Positions 35,768 through 45,790 are shown, numbered from the stretch's first letter. The stretch is 64,000 nucleotides of DNA from Bosea sp. NBC_00550 (GCF_026020075.1 NZ_CP102772.1:620001-684000), one strand, 5' to 3'. The notes: generated by a model from the letters alone, not told the origin. Program-made: numbers and translations.

Positions 35768-36882
35768 CGCAATTTCCTCGCGTTCCTGAGTTCGAGGGCG
35801 TGGCTTGCTGCCTCCGCCTCGGCCTGGGTTTTCTTGAGCACCAGGGTGCAGTCGAGCGCCTCCCAACGGATTGCGATGAAGGGGTTCACACTGTCGGCGC
35901 ATCCGGTGCGAGCCTGGTAGGCGCGGGCGAAGTGCTGGATATTTAGCTGCTGTGCGTTCGCCGCGATTGCATTGCCGATAGCTTCGTGGGTCAGCTGCAA
36001 TGTCGTGCCGAGCTCAAGCATTCCGGCATGAATAAGCCTGGGAACGACCTCGCTCTTGATGTTTGTCGCGAAGCTGAGGCCGGTAACGGACGCGATGTCC
36101 TGGAGCGCTGCGAACACCATTGCGATGTCGCCAGGCAGGCTCAGAGACCGCAGGTGGATGAACTGGCTGCGCCTGCGCACTTCGCCTTTGGTGTCGGCGC
36201 GAGTCTGCCCATCGTCGTCTGTCTCCGCCAAGCCTTCAAAGAAGCTGGCGATCTGCGGCAAGCCAGACAGGACCAGCACGACCGGCCAGGCATCCGAGGC
36301 CATGAAGGTCTTGAACACCTTGCGGATCTCGCGGACGTCACGCTCGCTGGCGTTCTCCAAGACGTTGTGCACCTCGTCGAGGTGCAGGGCGAGGATGCCT
36401 CTCTGCTGCAACCGCTCGCGCACCATGGAGAAGATGTAGGCTTGGGTTCGGCTCGCGGACATGGGGTAGCCAAGGGCGCGCAGGATTTCGAGGCCGAGGG
36501 CTTTCGGCGTGCACGGGGAGGGGGTTCCGATCGTGATCGCAGGGCATTGCGAGTGCGGGATGCCGTAGCCGGTGAAGCCCGGATGGTTGGCGAACATCCG
36601 GGAGAGGAGCGAGCTCTTGCCGGCGCCCGTCCGGCCCGTGACGACGAGCGCGCGGGTTTCCATCCGGTTGCCGGGGCCGAGCGGGCGCGTGGGATCGACG
36701 CGCGTCACGAGATCGCGAAGCAGGAAGGTGAAGGCGGCGTTGGCTACGCCATCGCGATCATGCGTTCGCAGGACGCGTGACTTGACGCGCTCCATCAGCG
36801 CGATCTGGTCGCGCTCCTCTTGTGGGAGCGCGGTCAGGAGGTTCTGCAGAACCTGGGTCGAGCGATCGGCCGGGAGCGTCAT
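35764..36882 (-). CDS. tniB: TniB/TnsC-type AAA+ transposition ATPase
   Basis: 372 residues, apparently intact. Walker A is VVTGRTGAGKSSLLSRMF (about residue 80) and Walker B ILALHLDEVHNVL (about 165); RRRSQFIHLRSLSLP follows the sensor region. TniB binds DNA with ATP, bridges the target selector TniQ and the transposase TniA, and gives target immunity. Its ATG overlaps the tniA stop (ATGA) and its stop overlaps the tniQ start. It is the only undamaged gene of the element. Confidence 0.87.
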   Translation of the reverse strand: MTLPADRSTQVLQNLLTALPQEERDQIALMERVKSRVLRTHDRDGVANAAFTFLLRDLVTRVDPTRPLGPGNRMETRALVVTGRTGAGKSSLLSRMFANHPGFTGYGIPHSQCPAITIGTPSPCTPKALGLEILRALGYPMSASRTQAYIFSMVRERLQQRGILALHLDEVHNVLENASERDVREIRKVFKTFMASDAWPVVLVLSGLPQIASFFEGLAETDDDGQTRADTKGEVRRRSQFIHLRSLSLPGDIAMVFAALQDIASVTGLSFATNIKSEVVPRLIHAGMLELGTTLQLTHEAIGNAIAANAQQLNIQHFARAYQARTGCADSVNPFIAIRWEALDCTLVLKKTQAEAEAASHALELRNARKLR

Positions 36883-38185
36883 GGCGTACCCTCCTTGCGA
36901 TCGCCCATCTGCCAGGAGGCGGCCTCGTCGGGTGACTCGTCAGTCGGCTGGGTCTCCACCGGGCCTGCTATCATGTCGGCGGCACCGGAGACCGGGATGA
37001 CGTCGTCGAGCAGATCGTAGTTGGGATCGTTGACGGGGGTGTCCTCGTCCCAGGACGGCAGCCGGAAGGACAAGCCCATATGCCTGATGGCGCGCTCCAC
37101 TTCGGCAGGCGTCTCCAGCTCCTCGGAGATGCCGGCCTCGCGCTGGTATTCGCGGGCCAGCGCTTCGTTGTCACGCAGTGCGTCGAGAACGATCTGACGC
37201 GACAGCTCCGCCTCTTTCTTGAAGCGTGCGCCCAGTGCGGTAGCGGTGTCGATCCAGGCGCGCAGCGAAACGCCTCTCAGGTCCCGCTTGACGTTGGGGA
37301 CGTTGAACCACTCGTTGCCGAACTGGAGCGAGATGCAGCCGATATCTGCCGGGTCGAGCTTGACGCGGACCTCGCTTTCGCCGACCTGCAAGAACCGCCT
37401 ATGGATGTCCTTGCTTGCAAAACGCAAACCGAGGAGCTCGACGCCGGACTTGTCGAGCGTGGCAATGTGTTCGATCCCGAAAATGTGGCGCTGCATGTTT
37501 GTGTCCGGCAACGGGATCCTCCCAGTGAGCTTCACCAGGCGGTTCCAGGCATTGAGCGGGGTTTCGCCGCCGAGCCCTTGGTGTGGACGGTTGTGGTAGT
37601 CGTCGACGACATGGCGTACGAGCATCCGCGCCAGCACGTCCAAGGCGATGTTCGCCTTTCTTTCGGACGGGTAGTCGCCGCGCTCGACGACGTTCGAGAA
37701 GGTGCGTCCGGCAAAGTGGCCCATGAAGCGCCGCTCTACGGTGAGGAAGATGCGCTCGCCGGCTCCGCGGAACCAGGGCATCCCTTTCGGCGTATGGGAG
37801 GGGCTCCCGCCAGTCCCGGTCACAGCCCGGGTCGTTTCAAAAGCCGCGAATTCGCTACCGCGGTCGTAGGCGAGGGTGCCGATTCCAGTGGCCATCGACC
37901 AATCAGAAACCGCGCCAGTGCCTTCAAGGAGACGGGTTTTGTCGGCGAAGATCATGCGAATGGTGGCGATCGCCTCGTCGGAATTGATCTGGTCGACGAG
38001 GCGCATGGCCAGAACGATGCGCGATGCCCGATCAAGCGCCAATATCAGCCAAGGGCGAGCAGTCTCGACTTTTTGCCTGGTCACGACATCGAGCTGTTTC
38101 CATAACCGAGCCTTGATGAGCAGAGTTTGCAGGCTCACGCGCCATCCATCGATCTCGATGCGCTCACCGATGCGCGCGGCCTCGG
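36879..38185 (-). pseudogene. tniA: tniA (DDE transposase), 5' end removed by an IS3-family element
   Basis: The open frame runs without a stop right up to the IS boundary: EAARIGERIEIDGWRVSLQT continues into LILALDRASRIVLAMRL, the first strands of the retroviral-type catalytic core. RGSEFAAFETT and the HNRPHQGL region follow, then a Mu-type C-terminal beta-barrel domain. The GTG at 38138 is only an accidental start. The N-terminal DNA-binding domains (several hundred residues) are absent, both here and beyond the IS. Confidence 0.82.
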
Positions 38186-38247
38186 TGACCTGAGACCCTG
38201 ATCTTCCTCCAGGTTTGAGTGGAGTCCGTCACTCACGGAGACGGACG

Positions 38248-38514
38248 ATGCGCCCCTCACGATTCACGGAAGAGCAGATTATCGGGATGCTAAAGGAGCA
38301 GGAGGCCGGAGCGGCGACGGCGGATGTCTGCCGCAAGCACGGCATCTCCTCGGCGACCTTCTACAAGTTCAAGGCGAAGTATGGCGGGATGGACGTGTCG
38401 GATGCGCGTCGAGTGAAGACGCTGGAGGACGAGAACGCCCGCCTCAAGAAGTTGCTGGCCGAACAGATGCTCGACAATGCGATCCTGAAGGATGTCGCCG
38501 CAAAAAAATGGTGA
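38248..38514 (+). CDS. IS3-family OrfA (transposase helix-turn-helix subunit)
   Basis: 88 residues from ATG 38248. The helix-turn-helix ([17 protein letters not shown] to [18 protein letters not shown]) is followed by a leucine-zipper-like [12 protein letters not shown] and the typical end AAKKW. An A7 run at 38502-38508 near the stop is the expected site for programmed minus-one slippage into orfB. This gene is intact. Confidence 0.85.
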   Translation: MRPSRFTEEQIIGMLKEQEAGAATADVCRKHGISSATFYKFKAKYGGMDVSDARRVKTLEDENARLKKLLAEQMLDNAILKDVAAKKW

Positions 38515-39346
38515 CGCCCGATGCGAAGCGGAAGGCGGTGGCTCATGCCTGCACGGTGCATGCAGTGAGCCAGCGTCGGGCGTGCCTGGCCTTGACGATC
38601 GACCGCTCGACGGTACGCTCACGAGCACCCGGCCGGACGATGCCCTGCTGCGCGAGGCGATGAAGGGCGTGGCGGCGGAGCGCCGGCGGTTCGGCTACCG
38701 CAGGATCCACATCATGCTGGACCGCCAGGGCATCGTGATGAACCAGAAGAAGCTGCGACGGCTCTATAGCGAGGAGAAGTTGCAGGTCCGCCGGCGTGGC
38801 GGCCGCAAACGGGATTGGGCACTGCGCAGGCCCATGCTCGTGCCTGATCGGGCCAATGTGCGCTGGAGCCTCGACTTTCTCTCCGACACGATCTCGGACG
38901 GTCGCCGCTTCAGGGTGCTCGCCATCGTCGACGACTATACGCGCGAGTGCCTGGCGCTCGTCGCCGACACCTCGCTCTCGGGTCTGCGCGTGACCCGCGA
39001 ACTGGATGGCGTCATTCGCCTGCGCGGCCGGCCGGGGACGATCGTGTCCGACAACGGCACCGAGTTCACCTCGATGGCGATCCTGCGCTGGTGCCAGGAG
39101 ACCGGCGTCGAGTGGCACTACATCGCCCCCGGCAAGCCGACGCAGAATGCCTTCGTCGAGAGCTTCAACGGACGCTTCCGGGATGAGTGCCTCAACGACA
39201 CGCTGTTCTCGACGCTCACTGAAGCCCGCAACGCTATCAGCGCATGGAAGGAGGACTACAACCGACACCGACCCCATTCGGCCCTCGGCAACATCACGCC
39301 CGCCGAGTTCGCCCTCAAATCCACGCTGGAAAAACAGGCCGCTTAA
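38511..39346 (+). pseudogene. IS3-family OrfB (DDE integrase), one-base deletion
   Basis: In the frame reached by minus-one slippage the protein begins [20 protein letters not shown] and is normal to TIDRSTVR (about 38620). Thereafter the correct continuation [20 protein letters not shown] lies one frame away, consistent with loss of a single base near 38624. The core is otherwise complete: [20 protein letters not shown] and [13 protein letters not shown] carry the DDE residues. The copy is probably inactive. Confidence 0.78.
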
Positions 39347-39406
39347 GGCCAGAAATCAAACTCAGGACTCTCCCTCAGGTCGGAGGAGAAATGGGTCTCA
39401 GGTCAC

Positions 39407-39532
39407 AGCGAGAGTTTTGGGCATTATGATCTCCTGTTTGAAAGTGTAAGAGCCACAGCTATTGAGCGAAAATGGCAAGCCGATCATATTGGAGACCCAT
39501 TTTCGGGTCGCCATGGCGATAATTCCGATTGA
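39407..39532 (+). pseudogene. 3' fragment of an unidentified gene cut by the IS3 element
   Basis: An open frame starts at the IS edge and ends with TGA at 39530-39532. It has protein-like composition: ESFGHYDLLFESVRATAIER then KWQADHIGDPFSGRH. No start or ribosome site is present, so this looks like the last 41 codons of a gene whose front was lost with the IS event. Family not recognised. Confidence 0.45.
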
Positions 39533-39624
39533 ATATTATGCCAAATATGCAGACGGCACGGACGATGACAGCATTATCGCAATGAACTTGCGACTAAGGG
39601 ACGCACAAATCATTTCGTCTACTA

Positions 39625-41073
39625 TCAGACCCGCTTCACGCCCGGTGGCTGCCATGTTCCTGCGCCCGCCGGCAGGATCGAAGGCTGTGTTGGCTTCGGC
39701 CAATAGAGGCGCATCACGAGATAGATCTTGTCATCCGGCGCCGGAAGCCAGTTTGCTTCCTTGTCCGCACCGGGGCTGTCCTTTTGGATGTACAGAGTCA
39801 GCGAGCCATCCGCGTCCTTTTTCATGCCCGACAACATCGGAGAGTTGATGAGGTAGCGATTGATCGGGTTCTTCACCAGGAACTGGCTCTTGCCGTCGTA
39901 CATCGTAACCGACCAGAACGCATTCACTGGCGGCAACTGGCCGGGTGCGAAGGTGATGGTGTATTTGTACTTGCTGCCGTCGAGCGCCTCACCGGTCGCG
40001 TCGGTGCGGGTATAGGGATACATGGCTTCTACAGCGTCATTGCCGAGGAGACCGCCCTTTGCAGACCCGGCCCGCATCACCCAATCGCTGTTATAGAAGG
40101 CCTCGTCGCCGAAGAACGAGCCAATGTTCCAGCCGTTGATGTTCTTGTTTCCACCGGCCAGCCATTTGTCGACCTTGCCGTTGCCTTGCTTCATGGCCAC
40201 CAGGATTTCGGCCTTGTGCTCGAACGACAGATCCTTGAACGCAAAGGTCTTGGCGGGGCCGATGCCTATCTTCGCAAGCTTCGCGCGAACCGCCTTGTCC
40301 CTTGCCGTCTCGGGGACAAATTGCAGGGCCGCGTCGAGATACTCGAAGAAGTTATGCCTGATCCCGGCCGTGCTGGCGGGAACGAAATCAATCTTCGGCG
40401 CGGCGGGCGGGGCGGGCTGCTTGAGGAAAGCGGAAAGCGGCTGCCCCTTGTAGCCGGCCTGGATCTTCTCGACATTCGGCATGTCGCCGGGATTGAACAG
40501 TTGAGTGCGAAAAATCGCGAGCGGGAACGGCGTTGTCGATGAGAAGACCCGCTTGATCCCAGCGGGCGTTCCACCTTTCCAGTCCGGCCCGACGACCAGA
40601 TAGTCGCCCGGCTCGGTCCCCGTGGCGCGCGTGCCGATATAGCCAAAATTGTAAGTGTTGCCGTCGATGAGCTGGACCGAATAATAGCGGTCCTTTTCGA
40701 TCGCGGGCACCGAGATGACCATGGGTTCAGCACGCAAATCCAGCCAGATAAACGAGTAAGGCGTATCGCTATTGGGCGTGATGATTGCCGTGTCCGCCGG
40801 GGTGGCGACATGGTTCAGGTTTTTGATTTCGTTGAATGGGGCCTTGAACTGTCCCGAGTTCCTATCGACGGCGAACTCCTGCATCACTGCATAATACATC
40901 ACCAGCGGCAGGCCGTAGATGAAGCCTTCCTCGGCGATGTCCTTGGCCTCGAACAGGCTGGGCCATTCGACACTGTTCTGCTCAATGACCGGAGGGGAGA
41001 CGATGTCGGCCTTTGCCATCGTGGCGGTGAGCGCCAGCGCAGCAGAGCCAAGCAGATCGCGTTTCGTGATCAT
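39625..41073 (-). CDS. DUF1254/DUF1214 domain protein, exported
   Basis: 482 residues. A signal peptide (MITKRDLLGSAALALTATMA, cleaved near KAD) precedes the DUF1254 domain (LPLVMYYAVMQEFAVDRNSG, TPNSDTPYSFIWLDLRAEPM). The DUF1214 domain follows at the C-terminus (PPVNAFWSVTMYDGKSQFLV, NRYLINSPML). These periplasmic beta-rich proteins have no firmly established activity; they often neighbour sulfatase, outer-membrane and hydrocarbon-related genes, as here. Confidence 0.88.
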   Translation of the reverse strand: MITKRDLLGSAALALTATMAKADIVSPPVIEQNSVEWPSLFEAKDIAEEGFIYGLPLVMYYAVMQEFAVDRNSGQFKAPFNEIKNLNHVATPADTAIITPNSDTPYSFIWLDLRAEPMVISVPAIEKDRYYSVQLIDGNTYNFGYIGTRATGTEPGDYLVVGPDWKGGTPAGIKRVFSSTTPFPLAIFRTQLFNPGDMPNVEKIQAGYKGQPLSAFLKQPAPPAAPKIDFVPASTAGIRHNFFEYLDAALQFVPETARDKAVRAKLAKIGIGPAKTFAFKDLSFEHKAEILVAMKQGNGKVDKWLAGGNKNINGWNIGSFFGDEAFYNSDWVMRAGSAKGGLLGNDAVEAMYPYTRTDATGEALDGSKYKYTITFAPGQLPPVNAFWSVTMYDGKSQFLVKNPINRYLINSPMLSGMKKDADGSLTLYIQKDSPGADKEANWLPAPDDKIYLVMRLYWPKPTQPSILPAGAGTWQPPGVKRV

Positions 41074-41251
41074 TTGAACACTTCCTTCGGGTTCACAACT
41101 CGTGGCTGAGCGCGCGTAGGTAGCAAGATGAAGTTACGCGACGTCTGCGATTATTGACAATGCAGGAACGGCCTATTCACAGCCGCTTGTATGTCGGCGT
41201 TTGGCGCGGTCACGCCCCCCGAGAGGCACCCATGAGCGGCTCGTTCGCCCA

Positions 41252-42061
41252 TCATTTCGGGAACAGGAACTGGAGCTGGGCCCTCAGCTGCCAATCGGCG
41301 GCGCCGCTGGGCTTTGCGACATTATAGTAGGCTGCCAGCTGCGCATTGACGGGCTGATGGCCGATGTTGAACACGCGCCCAAAACCGCCTCCGATCGGCA
41401 CCGTCCAGCGGTCGCCCTGGCCGGCTTCCCAGTTGGCGGTGATGACGGGGGAGGATGTCAGATACCAGCCGCCGTGGAAATTGTAGTTCACAAACGGCTG
41501 CAGCGTCATTGCGTTGACTGTGCTGCGGGTACTCTTGCCCGCGAAGGACCAGACGTTGTTGACGAGGACGCCGACAACCCAGGGCCCTTCGATTGCCAGG
41601 GCTACGAAGGCCGGCCCCGCCGAGTACTTGCCGGACGTGAGGCTCTTGTCGGTGCCGGTGGGGAGTACGACGGTCGGCCCGATGCCCCAGATGATGCCGT
41701 GAGTTGGCTGCTTCGGCGAGAAGAAGAAGCTGGGGTTGATGTCGCCCAGGCCGAACTCGCGGTCGCCATTCACCGTCAGGGCCGGTTGCGAGATCACAGG
41801 CGTGATCCAGCGCGTGATCAGGTTCCAATCCTTGTTTAGCGTGATCGGAATCACCGGCTGGATGTTGAGGACATTCTGCAGCTGTTTGTGCGGACCGACA
41901 TTGAAGTTGAAGTTGTTCTGGAACGGCACGCTGATCATGTCGGCAACGGGGTTCTGCGCCGCCTTGGCCAGATCGCCGGGGCTGCCCGTTGAATCTTCCG
42001 CCAGCACCACTCCCGAACATGACAAGGTTGCGGAGAATGCCAGTTTAGCTAGCCTGATCAA
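41252..42061 (-). CDS. Outer-membrane transporter-like protein (copy 1)
   Basis: 269 residues from a TTG at 42061 just after GGGAGGAAA; a GTG at 42151 would add 30 residues before the signal peptide. The signal region LIRLAKLAFSATLSCSGVVL leads to a beta-barrel-like body (NVLNIQPVIPITLNKDWNLI, WGIGPTVVLPTGTDKSLTSG) ending FLFPK. The gene at 51029 encodes a clear paralogue of the same length. The family is often annotated as neuromedin U or transporter; the substrate is unknown. It is divergent from an AraC regulator. Confidence 0.82.
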   Translation of the reverse strand: MIRLAKLAFSATLSCSGVVLAEDSTGSPGDLAKAAQNPVADMISVPFQNNFNFNVGPHKQLQNVLNIQPVIPITLNKDWNLITRWITPVISQPALTVNGDREFGLGDINPSFFFSPKQPTHGIIWGIGPTVVLPTGTDKSLTSGKYSAGPAFVALAIEGPWVVGVLVNNVWSFAGKSTRSTVNAMTLQPFVNYNFHGGWYLTSSPVITANWEAGQGDRWTVPIGGGFGRVFNIGHQPVNAQLAAYYNVAKPSGAADWQLRAQLQFLFPK

Positions 42062-42160
42062 TTTCCTCCCGCTCACGGACGCAGGCTCCTTCAGCCATAC
42101 CAAAGCTAATGCCAACGGCGAAAAATTGGGTTTTCCGTTTGCCGGGAGCACTTATACTGT

Positions 42161-43276
42161 GTGACAAAGCACCAATCAGATCTTGAGACCACTCATTTTG
42201 CGCCAACTTTGCAAGCATTCCGGAGCGTCCAGCGCGTGGCTGAGATCCCAGTCATCTCGAGCCACATCCTGCACGGCCTGCCGGCATTCCTGCGTCATGC
42301 AATCGGGGAAAGCGCGCTCCTACGGGCAAACCGCGCAGCAGGCTTCGATCTGGAGCTGACCGAAGGCCGCAATTGTTTCATCCCGCATGCCGCAGTCCTC
42401 GGCTTCGTGAATGCTGCGGCAAGGGCGGCCGGCGAGCCCAATCTCGGGCTTCTGATCGCGCCGATGATGAGCGCAGGCAATTACGGCAGCTTCGGGCGCT
42501 ACGTTCTGGGGGGCGATACCCTCGGCCAATCCATCCAGCGGGCCATTGTGGCGCTGCCTTATCACAGCACCCATGACAGGATGTCCGTCGCCATCGTCGG
42601 CGACGAGGCACGCTATAGCTACGTCTTTGCCTTGGCTGGCCACGCGGGCTACGACATGATCGCCGGAGCGGCTGCCGGCGTTCTGCTCAGCGTCCTCAGG
42701 GCTTATTTGCCTTTTGACTGGCGGCCACTGCGCGTCGAGCTCAATATCAGCAGGCCGCGCCAGATCGGGCTGTTCGAAGATCTCTTCCAGTGCCCCGTCC
42801 TGTTCAACGCGCCCGCCGTGACGATCGTCATGGAACGCCACCTCTTGTCGGCTGCTCCTAACCGTGGGGCATGGCCGATCGTCACCATCGAGGACGTGGC
42901 CCGAGATCGGCCTGGCGGCGCTCCACGCGATCTGCTCGACGTCGTCATGGAGCAGGTCCGGGCTCAGGTTCTCACCGGCAGCGTGTCCATCGATCGCGTC
43001 GCGCGACCGATGGCTACCAGCGTCCGAACGCTGCAACGTGAGCTAAGTCAGGCTGGCACTGATTTTCGCAGCCTGGCGAATGCGGCACGGTTGCAGCGGG
43101 CCACCGAGTTGCTCAGGCACACGAATGGCTCGATCACCCGTGTTGCGGCAGAGATGGGATATTCCTCGCCAGCCAATTTCGCGCGTGCCTTCCGAAAGGT
43201 GACGGGCAGCGGACCACGGGAGTTTCGTGCCAACATCCACCATGAGGGCGCGCCAGACGGTGCCGGTTCCCGCTAA
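42161..43276 (+). CDS. AraC-family regulator with arabinose-binding-like N-terminal domain
   Basis: 371 residues from GTG 42161; a GTG at 42236 with GGAG upstream is a plausible shorter start, and a TATACT hexamer at 42153-42158 would favour it. The N-terminal domain is the PF12625-like sensor found in OruR/GadR-type regulators. The C-terminal helix-turn-helix ends EMGYSSPANFARAFRKVTG. It is divergent from the outer-membrane protein gene and probably controls it and perhaps the DUF1254 gene. Confidence 0.85.
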   Translation: MTKHQSDLETTHFAPTLQAFRSVQRVAEIPVISSHILHGLPAFLRHAIGESALLRANRAAGFDLELTEGRNCFIPHAAVLGFVNAAARAAGEPNLGLLIAPMMSAGNYGSFGRYVLGGDTLGQSIQRAIVALPYHSTHDRMSVAIVGDEARYSYVFALAGHAGYDMIAGAAAGVLLSVLRAYLPFDWRPLRVELNISRPRQIGLFEDLFQCPVLFNAPAVTIVMERHLLSAAPNRGAWPIVTIEDVARDRPGGAPRDLLDVVMEQVRAQVLTGSVSIDRVARPMATSVRTLQRELSQAGTDFRSLANAARLQRATELLRHTNGSITRVAAEMGYSSPANFARAFRKVTGSGPREFRANIHHEGAPDGAGSR

Positions 43277-43597
43277 AATGGGCGCGGCCGGGGAAGAGGT
43301 CAAATCCGGCCCTGATGCGGCAGCGCAACTGACGTCTGCTTTTGGCCGGAGAACCAAGTTCCGCTTATGGCGCATCCCGCCCGGACAGCGTCCGGCGCTT
43401 TTGGCCCCTAGCTGACCTTTGGAAGGTCCGCTTTCCGGAACTCAATTTGGCGAACGGCTGCCCCCCTAGCGGCCGCTGGCAAAGGCAGCTTGCGTGTAGT
43501 GTGGCAACAGCTGCCTCGGCCAAACCATCCACCTTTTTAACTGCACGATTTAGGTGGCTCTTGGCGAGGGCTTACGCTTCCGGTGCTGAATTACCAC
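43277..43597. other. Gene-free interval with a degenerate dispersed repeat
   Basis: No gene supported. The stretch at about 43385-43445 resembles, by eye, the reverse complement of 50900-50960 (shared pattern TGGCC, TAGC, TGGAA, CCGCTT and CGG at the same spacing). Confidence 0.4.
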
Positions 43598-44680
43598 TCA
43601 CACCGGACCTCTCGGTGGGGGCGGATCGACGATGTACTCCTTACCTGCCAGAGACTGCCGCCTCGCAAACCGCAGGATCACGCCTAGCGACGCAGCGAGA
43701 GGTATCGCCAACAACACGCCCACGAAGCCGAACAGCCATCCAAAGGCGAACAGCGCGAACATCATCCAGACCGGGTGGAGGTTGACGCGGCGACCGATGA
43801 GGCGCGGCGAGAGAACATAATCGGAAAGCATTTCTCCGACGATGAAGATGCCCCCTACAACGGCGACTGGCCCCCAATTCGGCCAGAATTGGACCAATGC
43901 AACGCAGGCCGCGACGAAAAACCCGGTTGCGGCTCCAAAATAGGGAACAAAACTGATCAGGCCTGCGGTGATTCCGATCAAGACTGCATGGTTCAGCCCT
44001 GTCGCCTTCAGGGCTGTGGCATAAAGCACGGCGAGAACGAGGCAGATGACGATCTGCCCGCGCACGAAGCCAGCGACTGTCTCGTGGATTTCGCGCCCAA
44101 GCGCTCGCATGTCGTCGCGGCAGGACGGTGGAAACCAGCCATCGACGGTCGCTATCATTCGGTGCCAGTCAATGGCGACATAGATGGCGATGACCGGCGT
44201 GACGATCAGCAGCGAAAGAAGGGAAACCAAGGCCTCTCCACTCGACCATAGCGAGCGAAGGAACTCGTCAACCCAGTTAGTGCTCATCGTCTTCGCGATG
44301 TCGCGGGTCGATTGCTCGATATGGAGTTCGTCGCCCATGATACGGTGCAGCCACGGTCGGCTTGCATCGCCCATCTGCGACTGAAGGCGGGTGACGTAGG
44401 CGGGAAACTCTTCAACAAAAAACCTGAACTCGCCAACGATGGCCGGGAGCATAACCAGGAAGAAGCCGATTAGAACCGCGACGATCGGCACGAAGACGCC
44501 CAGAGCTGCAAGGGAACGGCTAATCCCGAGCCGCTCCAGCTTGTCGACCGCCGGAATGAGAAGATAGGCGAGCAACGTGCCGGCCACGAATGGCAGCAGT
44601 ATTTGGCGCACCAGCATCAGCGTAACGAGCGCGATCGCAGAGACCGCGATCCAGAAGGTCGCCGGTCGCGCGATTCTCAT
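43598..44680 (-). CDS. AI-2E family (PerM/YdiK-like) membrane transporter
   Basis: 360 residues and about eight membrane segments. Characteristic features are ILLPFVAGTLLAYLLIPAVD at the start, a long periplasmic or cytoplasmic helical insert, and the late motif LIGRRVNLHPVWMMFALFAF with PLAASLGVILRF. Members export small molecules or act in ion/osmotic homeostasis; the AI-2 link holds only for a few. It does not obviously belong to the sulfatase genes around it. Confidence 0.88.
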   Translation of the reverse strand: MRIARPATFWIAVSAIALVTLMLVRQILLPFVAGTLLAYLLIPAVDKLERLGISRSLAALGVFVPIVAVLIGFFLVMLPAIVGEFRFFVEEFPAYVTRLQSQMGDASRPWLHRIMGDELHIEQSTRDIAKTMSTNWVDEFLRSLWSSGEALVSLLSLLIVTPVIAIYVAIDWHRMIATVDGWFPPSCRDDMRALGREIHETVAGFVRGQIVICLVLAVLYATALKATGLNHAVLIGITAGLISFVPYFGAATGFFVAACVALVQFWPNWGPVAVVGGIFIVGEMLSDYVLSPRLIGRRVNLHPVWMMFALFAFGWLFGFVGVLLAIPLAASLGVILRFARRQSLAGKEYIVDPPPPRGPV

Positions 44681-44788
44681 CGACGTTCGTCACTCATGCG
44701 TTTCGATCTCGACTGCCAGATTCTACCTGCGCTACCAACGCGCGGATTCTCGGATCCCAGCGCGAGAAACGGTCGTAGAAATCCTTGT

Positions 44789-45613
44789 TCAATTCTCCAT
44801 CAGACTGGCGAAGGCGATCTCGCCGTCGGTAACGTAGTGGTTCACCTTTCCGGCTTGCAAACGTGAACCGGACTGATGCAATGCGACATCCCCGATCACC
44901 CGCTTTGCCGTCAGCTGGGCGAGGATGTAGCTGCGTTCTGCATTCGTGTCTGAATCGGTCGCATGGGTTACTTGGAGCGTTAGTCGAGCCAGCGACAACC
45001 CCGTGTCTCTGGTGCCCGCGCCCACCCATAATACAGGCTGATCGGTCGACGGTTTATCCGTATTCATCCAAAAGCTCGCTGCAGCCATATCCTCCTCCGA
45101 GCGAGCGAGGCTCAGCGCCCAGAAACGGATATGATGGCGCTTTCGCGGGCTGTTATTGATGGGCTCCTGGAAACCTATGTCCTGCCTTCGTCCAAAGAGA
45201 TAGAGGGTGCTGAAAGGTGCGTTGGGATACGGGGAGTTGAGCAGAAACGCTCGTATCATTCGCCACGAGCTTGCGGCCCCCAAGCGATCGGCCGTCGTCC
45301 AGCCTGCCGTTGCAAACGCATCGCGCAATTGTTGCAAGGTGCCGATGAGGACGAGGTTTACGGGATCGCCGGGCAGACCATCGCCGGTGATCGTGTAGCG
45401 GGGGATAAGCGACCGATGAAGGACCTTCAGACCCATTCGGACTACATTGGGCAGAATGACATATGCGGCCAACCCGTAAGTGAGGCTTACCGCCACGACC
45501 CATGGCAGCCTGTGATCCGCCGTATCAAAGATTACAAACACAATCAGCCAAACGCTGACGACGCCAAGACAAAAAATGAGAAACCTCTGAAAAAGGCGCG
45601 TGAGCAATCTCAA
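44789..45613 (-). CDS. LssY-type C-terminal domain membrane protein
   Basis: 274 residues. Two N-terminal membrane segments (FLIFCLGVVSVWLIVFVIF and WVVAVSLTYGLAAYVIL) precede a soluble domain. The soluble part has NLVLIGTLQQLRDAFATAGW, TLYLFGRRQDIGFQ and HHIRFW, the pattern of the LssY C-terminal domain seen in some PAP2-type or type I secretion-linked proteins. Biochemical role unknown. Confidence 0.78.
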   Translation of the reverse strand: MRLLTRLFQRFLIFCLGVVSVWLIVFVIFDTADHRLPWVVAVSLTYGLAAYVILPNVVRMGLKVLHRSLIPRYTITGDGLPGDPVNLVLIGTLQQLRDAFATAGWTTADRLGAASSWRMIRAFLLNSPYPNAPFSTLYLFGRRQDIGFQEPINNSPRKRHHIRFWALSLARSEEDMAAASFWMNTDKPSTDQPVLWVGAGTRDTGLSLARLTLQVTHATDSDTNAERSYILAQLTAKRVIGDVALHQSGSRLQAGKVNHYVTDGEIAFASLMEN

Positions 45614-45790
45614 AATTCTTGTCCTATCTTGCTCCGGTCGATCGCGGCCGCCTCGCTATTCGTAGTCGGCTTCCGACAGGCGAGTATACCAGTGGGCAGT
45701 TGCGTCGCGTCCACGTGTCGGACCTAAGTTTTTCCGCGCCTTACACCTCGGCAGCGGCAGTACCCAAAGTCTCCGAACAGCAGTTCGAAC

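Larger units (their letters stand above)
33470..38185 (-). mobile_element. Remnant of a Tn5053/Tn7-like (tniA-tniB-tniQ) transposon
   Basis: Three minus-strand genes in the order transposase, AAA+ ATPase and TniQ are recognisable, with overlapping stops and starts. No cargo gene lies between them. The left end may start at 33470. The right side is cut inside tniA by an IS3-family element at 38186, and the rest of tniA and the right end are gone. With tniQ also frameshifted, the element should be immobile. Confidence 0.8.
38186..39405 (+). mobile_element. IS3-family (IS407-like group) insertion sequence, 1220 bp
   Basis: Terminal inverted repeats begin TGACCTGAGACCC at both ends and continue with partial matches (TTCCTCC against TCTCCTCC, ending in AGTCC). 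orfA and orfB overlap in the usual way. No target duplication is seen: the four bases outside are TCGG on the left and CAGC on the right. Truncated genes on both sides suggest the element marks a deletion or recombination junction. Confidence 0.85.

Noticed and set aside
36879..38138. Calling the tni transposase a complete 419-aa protein from GTG 38138
   Set aside because: The frame continues upstream with conserved sequence to the IS edge, and the N-terminal DNA-binding domains are missing, so it is a truncated gene.
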